A stretch of 64,000 nucleotides of DNA from Paeniglutamicibacter cryotolerans (GCF_014190875.1 NZ_JACHVS010000005.1:99032-163031), one strand, 5' to 3'; shown: positions 9,311-18,808, numbered from the stretch's first letter. The notes: generated by a model from the sequence alone, not told the origin. Numbers and translations: made by a program.

Positions 9311-9946
9311 ATGCTGATCCCGGTGGAAGTGCTATTTGTTGTGGTCATGGGCTCAACTGCCGTGAGGCAATCTTGGAGTGCTGCCACCATTCCGGCGCTT
9401 CTGCTTGTTGCAGCGACGGTTCCCGTGCTGGTCGAGCCTGGAGCCACAAGCCGATTCCCAGCGTGGGTGCATGGATTTTACCTTTCGTTCCTGCTTGCCG
9501 GACCGTTCGCCGGGGCCCAACTAGGGTTCTATGGGCGTTGGGAGCGCTGGGAGCGCTGGGAGCGCTGGGACAAAGTTGTACACACATCCTCCGGGCTTTT
9601 GGTCGGATACGCCACGATATTCGCTCTGGGAGTCATCAGCAGACGGCAGAATATTGGTCTTCCACCGGTCCTGCTGGTGGGCGGCATCCTCGCCACCGGC
9701 GGTTTCATTGCCGCAATGTGGGAGATCGCTGAGTTCAGTAGCGAGCATCTTCTAGGCACCCGCGCCCAGAACGGCAATTTGGAAGACACCATGACGGACA
9801 TCATCTGCGGCATCGCCGGGGCCACCGCTGTAAGTATCGCGATGAGCCTGCACCTCAAAGGCCACCGCTTCCCCTTGATCGTCTCGCTTCTCCAAGAGCG
9901 TGATTTCAGATTCAAGCTTTCCCGAAACGGAGAGCTAGAACTTTGA
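9311..9946 (+). CDS. YjdF-like (DUF2238) integral membrane protein
   Basis: 211 residues, about five membrane segments. The motifs WDKVVHTSSGLLVG (about 85-98), WEIAEFSSEHLLG (about 137-149) and a following NLEDTMTDIICG resemble the DUF2238/YjdF family, in which conserved Asp, His and Glu face the membrane. An oddity is RWERWERWERWDK at about 75-87, from a 9-bp DNA unit repeated in tandem. The stop overlaps the TTG start of the next gene. Function unknown. Confidence 0.7.
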   Translation: MLIPVEVLFVVVMGSTAVRQSWSAATIPALLLVAATVPVLVEPGATSRFPAWVHGFYLSFLLAGPFAGAQLGFYGRWERWERWERWDKVVHTSSGLLVGYATIFALGVISRRQNIGLPPVLLVGGILATGGFIAAMWEIAEFSSEHLLGTRAQNGNLEDTMTDIICGIAGATAVSIAMSLHLKGHRFPLIVSLLQERDFRFKLSRNGELEL

Positions 9947-10368
9947 ACTGGTGGGAGACGTTGCTGGGATTCCTTGCCGGGCTGATTGCCATGTATTTGG
10001 TGTTGCTGTTTACTCTCTGGATCTATGTCCGACACCACCCAGAGACAATAAGCCTGAAAGAGGCCTTACGCCTGCTACCGGATGTGCTGCGGGTGATTCG
10101 GCGCATGGCCGCCGATAAGTCGGTGCCCGGAAGCGTCCGCATAAAACTCATCATGCTGCTGGTCTACTTACTCTTCCCGCTGGATCTCGTCCCGGACTTC
10201 TTGCCCGTCATCGGTCATGCTGATGACCTCATCATTCTGGCGATGACGCTTCGCGCGGTGATCCGTTCCGCCGGACCAGCCGCGTTACGTCAACACTGGC
10301 CCGGGACCCCTGCCGGACTGGCAATCATTGAAAAACTCGCAGGACTACCCCCGAATTCGAACGAATGA
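9943..10368 (+). CDS. DUF1232 (YkvA-like) membrane protein
   Basis: 141 residues with an N-terminal membrane helix (about 6-27). The DUF1232 core is VRIKLIMLLVYLLFPLDLVP followed by DFLPVIGHADDLI (about 66-98). Start TTG 9943 overlaps the previous stop by 4 bases (TTGA), so the two are co-translated. Function unknown; often near envelope genes. Confidence 0.8.
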   Translation: MNWWETLLGFLAGLIAMYLVLLFTLWIYVRHHPETISLKEALRLLPDVLRVIRRMAADKSVPGSVRIKLIMLLVYLLFPLDLVPDFLPVIGHADDLIILAMTLRAVIRSAGPAALRQHWPGTPAGLAIIEKLAGLPPNSNE

Positions 10369-11209
10369 TGAAGAGCCCATCGATGCTGAGGGACTTCAGA
10401 GTGCAGATAGGTCCTGGTGCCCCCTACGGGCATTACGGGTACCGGAGCCTGAGTCCCGCCAGCGGGTCCAGAGTCGGAGCAGCTTAAAGCACAATGATGG
10501 TTTAGAGGCTTTGCCTGGGTAGCGTTCCGCAGCAGACACCCTACCGCGATACCCAAGCCTGACCATCCCGGCAGCTTCATACGCCGTTTTCCACAGTGCC
10601 TGCACGGGGATTCCCGGATTTGGGGACAGGTGTAACCGGCTTCTGATACGCAGGTCGCCAGGAGCCATGTGCACCAACCTGCCACATGCTTCACAGTCAT
10701 CTTCATTGCCAGCGCAGCGCAGGTGCCGAACCGAACCCGTGGTGCCCATTTCGCCTTCCCTGGTTCGTCGCACACTGCTGAGCAGCACGTCACTTATCGG
10801 CAACCGAGACGATCATGACCCGTGCACGCCACCGGAGCCGAAGCGATTCCGCGGCACCGCATCGGCACCGGCAACCTGGCAGCGGTTCACGCGACGATCC
10901 GCAGTACCATCATGTTCCACCAAGCCCCCGATCATCCCCGCTGCCAGCGCACCGGTATCGGTGGGAACACCCACCGATACCGGTGCGGGCCGGCAGCGGA
11001 CCCTCTATTTCCTGCACATGCGCCAACGCAGCTACTGCGGTGAACCCTCGCTTTCTTGTGGTGGACCACCCGGGCCGCGAGCTGGGGCGCACCCCCTGTG
11101 CTGCTCGGGCCATCCGGAGCATGGCGCCCCAGGATGGGGTGACGAGGCATGGTTGCTCCTGAAGTGCACGCAATCAGGAGCGCCGGAAATGCTGGCGCTC
11201 CTGGCCGCG
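10369..11209. other. Gene-poor region with a large hairpin
   Basis: Both strands have open frames over 100 codons, but none shows a domain or consistent composition. The only clear structure is the inverted repeat at 10938-10999. Confidence 0.5.
10938..10999. repeat. Long perfect hairpin
   Basis: An 18-bp perfect stem (10948-10965 with 10970-10987) closed by the 4-base loop AACA. After a 2/4-base internal bulge an outer 8-bp stem CCGCTGCC/GGCAGCGG (10938-10945 with 10992-10999) extends it. Without a T-run on either side it is a poor terminator; it could be a relic element, a replication or recombination site, or an RNA structure. Confidence 0.8.
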
Positions 11210-11866
11210 CTAATCGAGAGAACCCTCATCAAGTAGCGCGGCGCCAATCGCCTTGCCCACGAAGGTACCGAGCTCGCGCGCAGTCCAGTTGCGGCCCAGC
11301 ATCAGCTTCTCGCAAACCTCGGGGGCCGTGTAGAACCACATGATATCTGCGGCAAACTCCGCGGTGATGCCCGTGGCGAGCAGATTACGGTCCACCATGT
11401 GGCGGGCGTTGTGCAGCATGCGCTCATACCGATCCTGATCGATTTCCACCAGCAGCCTGGCCATTTGCTCGTCCTGGGCTGCGGCATCTCGAATGAGCGT
11501 GCGAATGGGGGCGGCCAGCGGTCCGATCTCCGCAGTGAACATGCCCAGGGCAAGGAGAAGCCCCCTGCCATCAGTTGCTTCAGCCTGCAGGAGGTCGGAG
11601 CGCTGTTCGGCTGACACCGGACCTACTCCCAGCAAGCCCTCGTTGTAGATGTCGCGAAGCAGACGGGCCTTGGAGCCGAAGGTTTTATAGATGGTCTCGG
11701 TGGAAACAACGGCCTCTGCGGCGATCGCCGCAATGGTGGTCCCGACGTATCCAGATGCGAGAAACAATGTGCGCGCCGAGTCAAGGATGGCTTGGCGTTT
11801 GTGTTCGGCACCCTGCCGGCGTGCGGAAGAATCGTAGGGGCGCGATGTCTTGACCGGCAATGCCAT
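11210..11866 (-). CDS. TetR-family regulator
   Basis: 218 residues. The N-terminal HTH is typical: RQAILDSARTLFLASGYVGT, then TIAAIAAEAVVSTETIYKTF (about 24-63). The C-terminal ligand domain belongs to no subgroup I can name. Divergent from the SnoaL/NmrA pair, with a strong palindrome between them that it probably binds. Confidence 0.9.
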   Translation of the reverse strand: MALPVKTSRPYDSSARRQGAEHKRQAILDSARTLFLASGYVGTTIAAIAAEAVVSTETIYKTFGSKARLLRDIYNEGLLGVGPVSAEQRSDLLQAEATDGRGLLLALGMFTAEIGPLAAPIRTLIRDAAAQDEQMARLLVEIDQDRYERMLHNARHMVDRNLLATGITAEFAADIMWFYTAPEVCEKLMLGRNWTARELGTFVGKAIGAALLDEGSLD

Positions 11867-11880
11867 GGGGCGTAACCTCC

Positions 11881-11910
11881 AAATTAGATACAGGTAAGTG
11901 TAACTAATTT
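11881..11910. promoter_or_regulatory. TetR operator candidate
   Basis: Inverted repeat AAATTAGATACA - GGTAAG - TGTAACTAATTT (11 of 12 positions symmetric), AT-rich against the surrounding GC. It sits in the 59-base gap between the divergent TetR and SnoaL genes. Confidence 0.75.
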
Positions 11911-11925
11911 CTTGGGAGGTTCTCC

Positions 11926-12399
11926 ATGGCTATCTCCGCCGCTTTAGACCGGGAGGCCCTGTCGGTCGTTGAAAAGTTGCGAGATGCTACCAACGCCCAC
12001 GATCTCGAGGCCATTGTTGCCCAGTTCTCCCCCGCCTACATCAACCAGACCCCGGCTCATCCCTCCCGCGGCTTCACCGGCCCCCACCAGGTCCGGGAAA
12101 ACTGGAGGCGCATCCTTAACGCCGTCCCGGACCTCCGCGCCCACATCATCCGCTGCGCCACTTCTGGGGCTACCGTCTGGAGCGAATGGGAAATGGTTGG
12201 TACCCGGCTGGACGGACAGCCCCACCGGATGGTGGGCATCGTTGTCTTTACCGTCGACACCGGGCTCATTACGGAGGCAACGTTCTACCTTGAGCCTGTC
12301 CAAGACCGGGCCGGAACCGTGTCTGCGGCCGTTGGATCCCTCCTCGGTGACCTCGCGCCGTCCAGCGAGCCGGCCCCTTCGGAGGGAAAACCGTCATGA
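11926..12399 (+). CDS. SnoaL-like / NTF2-fold protein (ester cyclase type)
   Basis: 157 residues. A typical SnoaL-like start, VVEKLRDATNAHDLEAIVAQF (about 10-30), is followed by GFTGPHQVRENWRRIL and a PDLRAHI strand, then WSEWEMVGT. Such small cone-shaped proteins bind or convert organic ligands. It shares a 4-base ATGA overlap with the following NmrA-like gene; both are likely repressed by the divergent TetR. Confidence 0.85.
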   Translation: MAISAALDREALSVVEKLRDATNAHDLEAIVAQFSPAYINQTPAHPSRGFTGPHQVRENWRRILNAVPDLRAHIIRCATSGATVWSEWEMVGTRLDGQPHRMVGIVVFTVDTGLITEATFYLEPVQDRAGTVSAAVGSLLGDLAPSSEPAPSEGKPS

Positions 12400-13271
12400 T
12401 TTTGCTGACCGGCGGGACCGGGACCGTGGGCAGGGAGCTGGTCCGCCTCCTGCAGGATTCCGGGCAGCCGCATCGGGTCTTGACCCGTAGCCTCGAGAGC
12501 GCACGTCGCTTGGAAGCAGCCGGCTCCCCGGCGGTGGTGGGGGATGTCCAGCATTCACCGGATCTTGCCGCTGCCGTCTGCGGCTGCGACATGATCATTT
12601 CCGCCATGACGGGCTTCGGGCCCTCCTCGGGCAGTTCTCCTGCCGTCGTTGACCGCGATGGAAACCTGAACTTGATCCGCGCCGCACAGGATGCCGGGGT
12701 GCAGCGGTTCGTTCTCTTCTCGGTCCGGGGCGCCGAAGCTGGGCACCATTTGGAACTCAACCGCATGAAGTTCACCGCCGAACAGGCCTTACGCGACTCG
12801 GAGCTGGGATGGACGATCCTGCGCCCCACCATCATCCTTGAAACGTTCACCGGGATCATGGAAGAATCCTTGGACCGGCACGGGGTGGTGGTGGTCTTTG
12901 GTTCAGGAGACAGGCCGGTCAACTTCGTATGTGCCTCCTATGCGGCCTGTACGGCACTCGTCGCGGCTCAAAGCCGTGACCTGTACCGGTCCGCCGTGGA
13001 GGTGGCCGGGCCTGAGAACTTGACGTTCAACGAGCTTGCCTCATTAGTCATCACCCGATACGGCTCCGGTCGCGTGCTCCATGTCCCCTTGCCGGTGCTG
13101 CGGGCCATGGAATTTTCGGCCAAGACCCTCGCGCCGCGATGGGGCAGGGTGCTTGGCGCCGCCATCTGGATGTGTACCGCAGACATGACGAGCAAGGCGG
13201 CGTTGACCTACGAATCATTATCCAGGATCCCGGTGAAAACCATACGTGAGGCTCTGAACGAATCGCCTTAG
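12396..13271 (+). CDS. NmrA-like NAD(P)-binding oxidoreductase
   Basis: 291 residues. N-terminal Rossmann motif LLTGGTGTVGRELV (residues 3-16), then RVLTRS, consistent with NADP binding. Belongs to the atypical short-chain dehydrogenase group (NmrA/HSCARG/YesF-like), without the YxxxK catalytic pair in standard position. Translationally coupled to the SnoaL gene. Probably reduces or senses a small electrophile; substrate unknown. Confidence 0.88.
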   Translation: MILLTGGTGTVGRELVRLLQDSGQPHRVLTRSLESARRLEAAGSPAVVGDVQHSPDLAAAVCGCDMIISAMTGFGPSSGSSPAVVDRDGNLNLIRAAQDAGVQRFVLFSVRGAEAGHHLELNRMKFTAEQALRDSELGWTILRPTIILETFTGIMEESLDRHGVVVVFGSGDRPVNFVCASYAACTALVAAQSRDLYRSAVEVAGPENLTFNELASLVITRYGSGRVLHVPLPVLRAMEFSAKTLAPRWGRVLGAAIWMCTADMTSKAALTYESLSRIPVKTIREALNESP

Positions 13272-13427
13272 ATACCGTACTGCCGACATGCCCTTCCTTC
13301 ACGCCGAAAAGATGCGGGGGGCCGGAATATCAAACTGCGCGGGGGGTTCCAATAACGGCCCAGGAGATGCACGATGTGAGAACGCAGCAGAACACTGCGG
13401 TAACGAACTTGGGAAAGGACAAATACC

Positions 13428-13895
13428 ATGAGCAGCCGCACTGCAGGTACCGGAACCGCGCGCACCAGCGTCCAGATGGTGGCTTTGGCGTTCGGTGCCG
13501 TCTTTCTCCTAGTCGGGATCCTGGGGTTCATTCCCGGGATCACGTCCAACTACGACCAGCTCTCCTTCGCCAGCCACCACTCCGAGGCACTGTTATTGGG
13601 CATCTTCCAAGTTTCAGTCCTGCACAATGTGGTCCATCTGCTCTTCGGTGTCGCAGGCATTGCCTTGGCCAAGACGTGGTCCGGGGCACGGGGCTACCTG
13701 CTTTGGGGCGGAGTCATCTATCTCCTCCTATGGATCTACGGGCTCTTCATCGACCATGACTCAAACGCCAATTTCGTGCCGGTGAACGGCGCGGACAACT
13801 GGCTGCACCTGGTCTTGGGTATCGTCATGGTCGCCTTTGCCTTGCTGCTGACCCGTGATAGTGACAGAACTACGCCCGCCACCACCGTTCGATAG
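13428..13895 (+). CDS. DUF4383 integral membrane protein
   Basis: 155 residues, four membrane segments (about 12-33, 61-81, 87-107, 127-147). Conserved features are GFIPGIT after the first helix, HNVVHLLFGVAG at the second, and the last helix beginning NWLHLVLGIVM. This is the actinobacterial DUF4383 family of unknown function. GGGAAAGGAC lies before the ATG. Confidence 0.88.
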   Translation: MSSRTAGTGTARTSVQMVALAFGAVFLLVGILGFIPGITSNYDQLSFASHHSEALLLGIFQVSVLHNVVHLLFGVAGIALAKTWSGARGYLLWGGVIYLLLWIYGLFIDHDSNANFVPVNGADNWLHLVLGIVMVAFALLLTRDSDRTTPATTVR

Positions 13896-14680
13896 CTCCC
13901 GCGACGTGCAGGGGCAGGGAAGGGAGTTTCCCCAGGCAGGGTGTCTGCAAAGTCGTCAGGCCAAGCGAATTCCGACCAGGCGCAGTACCAGAGCGGGATA
14001 ATTCCTCATCTTGCCGGTGGCTTCGGCAAGGTGGTGATTGCTCCGGCCTTCGAGCAAGATGGTGGCGATGTTGCGCACGATGGCCACCACATGAGGCCTG
14101 TTTCCCGGTGAGAATCGGAGATTTTTCCTGCGACCAGTGGACATCACGCCTCCCATGCAGGCCGCTTTCATTGCCACCGTGTCCGCGCACCCAGGGGCCG
14201 CTGCGCTCCAGACCTGGCGGAGGCTCATGCTGCTCGGTAATATTCCACCGGTCTCGTCCCGAGCACTGGTAGTCCCGGATGGACCGCCTTCAAGAGGCAT
14301 CAGACCCCTCACTTGGAGGGCCTCCGTTCGCCTCGCGCACTGCGTGGGCAGAAGGCTCCGGCGTTCGCGGGGTCTGACCGCTGTTCGGCTGTGGAGAGTA
14401 TCCCTCGAGTGAGATAAATGGCATCGCCGAGCTAGGGGCGTCAATCAATGGGCCGGCCTCGATGTGCAACAAAAGAGTCTTCGCTCATCGCGTGCCTCCG
14501 GGCAGCGAAGCCGCACCCACGGACAACAAGGTGTCCTTCCACGGCTGCGCCCAGTCCTCCGGGCCGAACCAGCTCGACATCACCGGAACGTAGCATCTGT
14601 CGAAGGGATCCTTGATCACCAACGACAGCTGCCCGTTCCGTTGACGACGAGGAAGGACTAGCTCATATATGGAAGGTGCT
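13896..14680. other. Decayed stretch, possibly with a transposase tail
   Basis: On the minus strand the end of a frame near 13956-14110 reads IVRNIATILLEGRSNHHLAE and finishes LRLVGI. It resembles the C-terminal tail of ISAs1-like transposases, but only weakly. Another minus-strand frame at about 14484-14670 (contains DPFDRCYVPVMSSWF) is free of stops but unrecognised. I do not call a gene. Confidence 0.35.
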
Positions 14681-15637
14681 TTAGTTACTTCCGCTTCGGT
14701 TGAGCTTTCCGTTGACACCGTGCGGGAAAAACCCGCCGGATGTGACCGACTTCGGGTTCAGGTAGGCGATGTTCAAGACCTGGCCAGGGGTTCGGCTGAA
14801 GGCCAGGGCGTTGGCGTCGGCGGGCACGAGGTTGGCGACCTTGGCCGTTCCGATGCCCTGGTCACGGTCCGTCTTGCCATCGAGGCTGTCGCGGGCGTTC
14901 GAGATGGCTTGGGTCGGAGCCTGAAGACCTCGGGCATACATGGTGGTTCTGATGATGCCGGCGTGGTATGCCTCCACGGCAAGGATGCCGGCAGCCGCTT
15001 CGAGGTAGGTCTTATTGTCAATGAACGGTGCTGCCCCCTTGTAGGCGCTGACGCCGACGTCCTCGAAAATGAACGCTCCGAGCAGGAAACTTGTTTCATC
15101 CTTGAACGGGTTGAAGCTCTGCCCCGCGCTGATGAGTCCGGCAGCGCGAGCGGCGGCGGTAAAGCTGGCCTTTAAATCGATCGGAGGACGGGCCACGGCG
15201 GCTTTGCCCAGCGCGCTGCGCAGGAACCGGACATGGGCCTTTTCATCCATGGCGATCTCCACGGCGTACTTCTGGATGAGGCTGCCGGCGGTGAACGGGA
15301 CCTTGCTGCCACCGGTGACCCCGCCTTTCCTTCCCCGGCCGTCGGTGAGGCTGTTGGGCAAGCCAGCACCGGTGACCGCACGCAGGTAGAATTCGGCCTC
15401 GAGGTATTCCAGGTTCAGTGCGAAGTTCAGGATGGCCGAATCACTGGGGCCGCCCTCATGCTCATCCTCATGCTCGTGATCGCGCTCACCGGAATGGGCG
15501 GCTGCGGCCGGGGCAGAGAACAGTGCGCCGGTACCCACGAGGCCTGCCGCAGCGGCGGCGCTGAACAGCTTCCTGCGGTCAAGGGTGTTTTCCGCGCTCC
15601 TGGCCATCGACGTGGTGATGAATTTCTGCTCGAACAT
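14681..15637 (-). CDS. Ferritin-like domain, Tat-exported protein
   Basis: 318 residues from the ATG at 15637, which has GGAG 8 bases upstream (a longer frame opens 28 codons earlier but lacks this site). A twin-arginine type signal, [20 protein letters not shown], precedes an Ala-rich cleavage zone, then a His/Glu/Asp-rich HEHEDEHE stretch. The core has the four-helix ferritin-like motifs [34 protein letters not shown] and [11 protein letters not shown]. These Rds1/desiccation-related proteins may bind metal outside the membrane. Confidence 0.88.
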   Translation of the reverse strand: MFEQKFITTSMARSAENTLDRRKLFSAAAAAGLVGTGALFSAPAAAAHSGERDHEHEDEHEGGPSDSAILNFALNLEYLEAEFYLRAVTGAGLPNSLTDGRGRKGGVTGGSKVPFTAGSLIQKYAVEIAMDEKAHVRFLRSALGKAAVARPPIDLKASFTAAARAAGLISAGQSFNPFKDETSFLLGAFIFEDVGVSAYKGAAPFIDNKTYLEAAAGILAVEAYHAGIIRTTMYARGLQAPTQAISNARDSLDGKTDRDQGIGTAKVANLVPADANALAFSRTPGQVLNIAYLNPKSVTSGGFFPHGVNGKLNRSGSN

Positions 15638-15831
15638 GGTGTTCTCCTGCCATTCTGATGGAATGGCGGGGGCAGGATAGTCTCCTCTAGCGCTCCCCCA
15701 GCACTGCGGAACCCTCGCCACGGCCGAAGCGACCGCGATAGCTGTCAGGGTACATGCAGGACCAGTACAAGGAAAGGGCCTGCCGGACTCCCCGCACTGA
15801 TCGACTCAGGGATAAGGGAAAGGACGGGAAG

Positions 15832-16152
15832 ATGACTCAGAAGAGACCAAAGGACCTGGCCGTGTAAGCGATTTCGGTCGCCGCCGAACTGGTGGGCACC
15901 GGTCAGCAGAACCTGCGCCTCTATGAACGCAAAGGTCTTCTGGACCCCCAACGCACCGAAGGGGGAACTCGCCGCTACAGCGAGAAGGACCTGGATATCC
16001 TGCGTCGGATCTCCCATCTCCTCGCCCAAGGTCTGAACCTGTCGGGAATCCGGCTGGTGCTGTCCCTGGAGGCAGAAAACATCTCGCTGAAAAACAAGCT
16101 CGACCGGCAGGAAGCGAAGCCTGACCAGCAGCAGAACACCTCGGAAAGCTGA
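15832..16152 (+). pseudogene. HspR-like MerR regulator with premature stop
   Basis: From ATG 15832 the frame reads MTQKRPKDLAV, then TAA at 15865-15867, then continues in the same frame: AISVAAELVGTGQQNLRLYE and RKGLLDPQRTEGGTRRYSEKD. HspR homologues have Tyr where the TAA stands (a TAC/TAT to TAA change). A GTG at 15892 could start a product lacking the first helix of the HTH. HspR represses heat-shock operons; no dnaK operon is adjacent here. Confidence 0.7.
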
Positions 16153-16293
16153 TTCCGCTCCGGCGCATCGGCACGCACCCTGGGTGAAGATCATCCTTGG
16201 TTGACCGGCCTTGAAACACTTCCCGGCCTGTCCTACCGTGGTATCCCGTGCTAGCGCTTTTCTTTCCATCACTGGTGAACAGGAGGCAGATCA

Positions 16294-16539
16294 ATGAGCG
16301 AAGCTATTGACCCCCTGGACCCGGCCGATGCCGCGGCCATCGCGCAAGGCGTCATCGCACCGGATGATGCCCGACCCCTGGACCTGGACGATGAGCTCCC
16401 CACGGGCCCGGACGGTGAGCGGTTGGTGGTGTGGGACGAAGTGCACGACCGGGAGCTGGAACTCAACGAAGATCCTGGAATCGATGCGTACGTCGATGAA
16501 CCCACCGATGATGAGGCTCCACCGGAAGCACAGGCCTAA
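16294..16539 (+). CDS. Small acidic protein, unrecognised
   Basis: 81 residues, very acidic (about a third Asp/Glu) and without cysteine or membrane segment. Contains DELPTGPDGERLVVWDEVHD (about 32-51). CAGGAGG lies 6 bases before the ATG, supporting expression. No family recognised; the composition fits a small soluble protein common in actinobacteria. Confidence 0.6.
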   Translation: MSEAIDPLDPADAAAIAQGVIAPDDARPLDLDDELPTGPDGERLVVWDEVHDRELELNEDPGIDAYVDEPTDDEAPPEAQA

Positions 16540-16613
16540 TAAGCACCCAGAGCAGTACGGTGCCTACTATCCGTAGACACTCTGCTGGGCCGCGTCTCGG
16601 TCCCCTCAAACCC

Positions 16614-17708
16614 CTAGTGTTCAGTGTTAATAATTTGTTTGCGTTTCATCTTGCCCAACAAATGATCAGCTGATGTGGTCCACACGAACGGTTTAGCGTC
16701 CTTGTTGTAGTGCTCAATGTAGCGTTCCAGGGCTTCTTGGAAATCTCTGACCGAGGAGAAAGTGCCGCGCTTGAGACACTGGCGGGTGATGACGCCAAAG
16801 AAGATCTCCACCATGTTCAGCCACGAGCAGCTGGTCGGGGTGAAGTGCATCGTCACCCGGGGGTTCGCCGCCAACCACTCCTTCACATTCTGATGCTTGT
16901 GCGTGGCGTAGTTGTCGCAGATAACGTGCACGTCAACGAAGGGATGGGCCTGGGCGACCTGATTCAGGAAGTCAACGAATTCCACGTTCGTGTGCTTTTG
17001 GTAGAACGCGTTTGCGCTGAGTTTCCCGGTCAGGACATCCAGTGCCTCAAACAAGGTGGTGGTGCCGTTTCGCTTGTAGTCGTGGGTCTGCTGCTGCAGG
17101 TTCTTCGGGGCCAGTGGCTGGTCCGCAGCGGTGCGTGAGAGGGCCTGGATGTGGGTCTTTTCATCGATGCTCACCACCACCGCGTTCGCCGGTGGTGACA
17201 TGGAGAGTCCCCCCACGTCCCGGAGCTTGGATTCCAGGGCCGGATCGGTGGAGAACTTGAACGTCTCGATGCGGTGCGGTTGGATCTTCCACCGCCGCCA
17301 GATCCGTGCCACGGAGGAAAAGGAGATCACGTGGCGTTCGGCCATGATGCGGGCCGACCAATGCGAGATCCCCAGCTCCAGCGGTGGCTTCCCGTCGTTG
17401 GCCAGGGTGTCGGCAACCAAGGAAAGTTCGTCGATTCCCCGCGGTTTTCCGGGCCGTTGAACATCTTCCAGGCCCTTGATGCCCAGTTCCTCATCGCGCC
17501 TGCGCCAGCGCCTGACCGTGGGATCGCTGAACCCGGTGATCTCCGTGATCTGAAGGTTGGAGGACCCGCCAGCAGCCAGCAATACCGTGCGTGCCCGTAA
17601 GGCAACCGCCGCACTGATGGATTTTCCCCGGGTCATTGATTCAAGGATTTCCCGGTCCCGACACGCAGCGGAAGGGTCTTTGCATAGTTGGCCATCTTCA
17701 GAGAACAT
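16614..17708 (-). CDS. IS630-family transposase
   Basis: 364 residues, intact. N-terminal HTH (ITEITGFSDPTVRRWRRRDE). The DDE core has VVVSIDEKTHIQ (first Asp), VICDNYATHKHQNV (second Asp) and CSWLNMVEIFFG (Glu), all in the spacing expected for IS630. Acts in cis on the surrounding ends. Confidence 0.93.
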   Translation of the reverse strand: MFSEDGQLCKDPSAACRDREILESMTRGKSISAAVALRARTVLLAAGGSSNLQITEITGFSDPTVRRWRRRDEELGIKGLEDVQRPGKPRGIDELSLVADTLANDGKPPLELGISHWSARIMAERHVISFSSVARIWRRWKIQPHRIETFKFSTDPALESKLRDVGGLSMSPPANAVVVSIDEKTHIQALSRTAADQPLAPKNLQQQTHDYKRNGTTTLFEALDVLTGKLSANAFYQKHTNVEFVDFLNQVAQAHPFVDVHVICDNYATHKHQNVKEWLAANPRVTMHFTPTSCSWLNMVEIFFGVITRQCLKRGTFSSVRDFQEALERYIEHYNKDAKPFVWTTSADHLLGKMKRKQIINTEH

Positions 17709-17725
17709 TAGCTACGACACAGCAC
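16617..17725. mobile_element. IS630-family insertion sequence
   Basis: 1109 bp flanked by TA dinucleotides (16615-16616 and 17726-17727), the target that IS630/Tc1 elements duplicate. Ends begin GTGTTCAGTG and, inverted, GTGCTGTGTC. The transposase stop codon lies in the left TA flank. Confidence 0.85.
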
Positions 17726-17727
17726 TA

Positions 17728-18398
17728 GCTGGCCTGGTCATCATCGTGGTCATCGCGCTGTCAGCTGTCCTTGCCGCGTGGCAGTCGATCGAACGCCTAT
17801 TTAACCCGCAGCCCCTCGAAAACCTGTGGTGGGTGCGTGCGGCAGGCGTGATTGGATTCGCCGGGAACGAACTGGTGGCGGTGTACTGGATCCGGGTCGG
17901 TCAAAGGATCGGTTCCGCCGTGCTCGTAGCCGGTGCCGTGCACGCACGCACCGACGGATTCACTTCCCTCGCCGTGGTGTTCGGCGCCGTAGGAGTGATG
18001 CTCGGCCATCCGCTGGCCGACCCGATCATTGGCCTGCTGATTTCGGTAGCGATCAGGATCCTGCTCTTCGGATCGGTGAAAAGCATTGGCCGTCGACTCA
18101 TGGACGGCCTTGAACCCGATCTTGTTTCCAGGGCACAGGCAGCTCTTGACGGCACACCCGGGATCCTTGCGGTGCCACGGCTGCAATTGCGTTGGTGGGT
18201 CATCGCCTGCAGGGTGGGGTAATCATTGTTGTCGCCGACGCGGCACTCTCAAGCATTGAGGGGACTATCAAGGAAGGCGAACACCGGCTCTGACATGCGC
18301 TCCCGAAGCTCGACGACGTGTTGGTCAAGGCCATCACGGCATCGGCAAGCCAAGAAGTGGACGACATTGAATTACCCACGCACGACCCTCATCGATGA
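17728..18398 (+). pseudogene. CDF cation exporter, N-terminally lost and frameshifted
   Basis: Directly right of the IS630 end the frame encodes the C-terminal two thirds of a cation diffusion facilitator: IERLFNPQPLENLWWV, GFAGNELVAVYWIRVGQRIG, HARTDGFTSLAVVFGAVGV and RRLMDGLEPDLV. These lack the N-terminal helices. A one-base shift near 18190 moves the tail VGHRLQGGVIIVVADAALSS to another frame, and a TGA at 18291 interrupts it. The missing 5' part is not on the other side of the IS, so a deletion accompanied the insertion. Family substrates are Zn2+, Co2+ and Cd2+. Confidence 0.85.
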
Positions 18399-18808
18399 GA
18401 CAACCGGCCCAATGACGCAATTGTTCAATTTCACGAGGTGAATAGGGTGTTGTCGGCCTCCACCTTGCACGGGTTGTTCCCCGGCCTGAGCTGGGTAGAA
18501 GTTGCCCCCGGATGACGATGGCCTGCGGGCAGTCGCACTGGGCGATTGTCCTTTCGCGTGCACGCTCCCATAAAATGATTCAAGGCCACTGGGACACCCG
18601 GGTCCATATCCGTGGTTTCGCTGGAACTGCGTTGTGGAATTCACCCGCTTCGTCATGGCACCGGCAGGAGCCGCCTCCCCCACCGGGGTATCGGCTGTTG
18701 TCATGCCATGCAAAACACCCAGGTTGTAGCGCTGAGGGCGGCCTCCCCAGGGTGCACCAGAACACCGCCTGAACAGCTTCGAAACTATTTGCCGGAAGGG
18801 AACCCGTC
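18399..18808. other. No gene seen
   Basis: About 400 bases upstream of the copper cluster; no frame with recognisable features. The cluster's first promoter should lie near its right edge. Confidence 0.5.

Noticed and set aside
10396..11236. Open frames of 135-189 codons in the 10.4-11.2 kb gap
   Set aside because: Mutually overlapping on both strands, no family, no ribosome site; left as a gene-poor region.
12269..12922. 217-codon minus-strand frame opposite the NmrA-like gene
   Set aside because: Shadow of a well-supported gene; Ser/Arg-rich with no motif.
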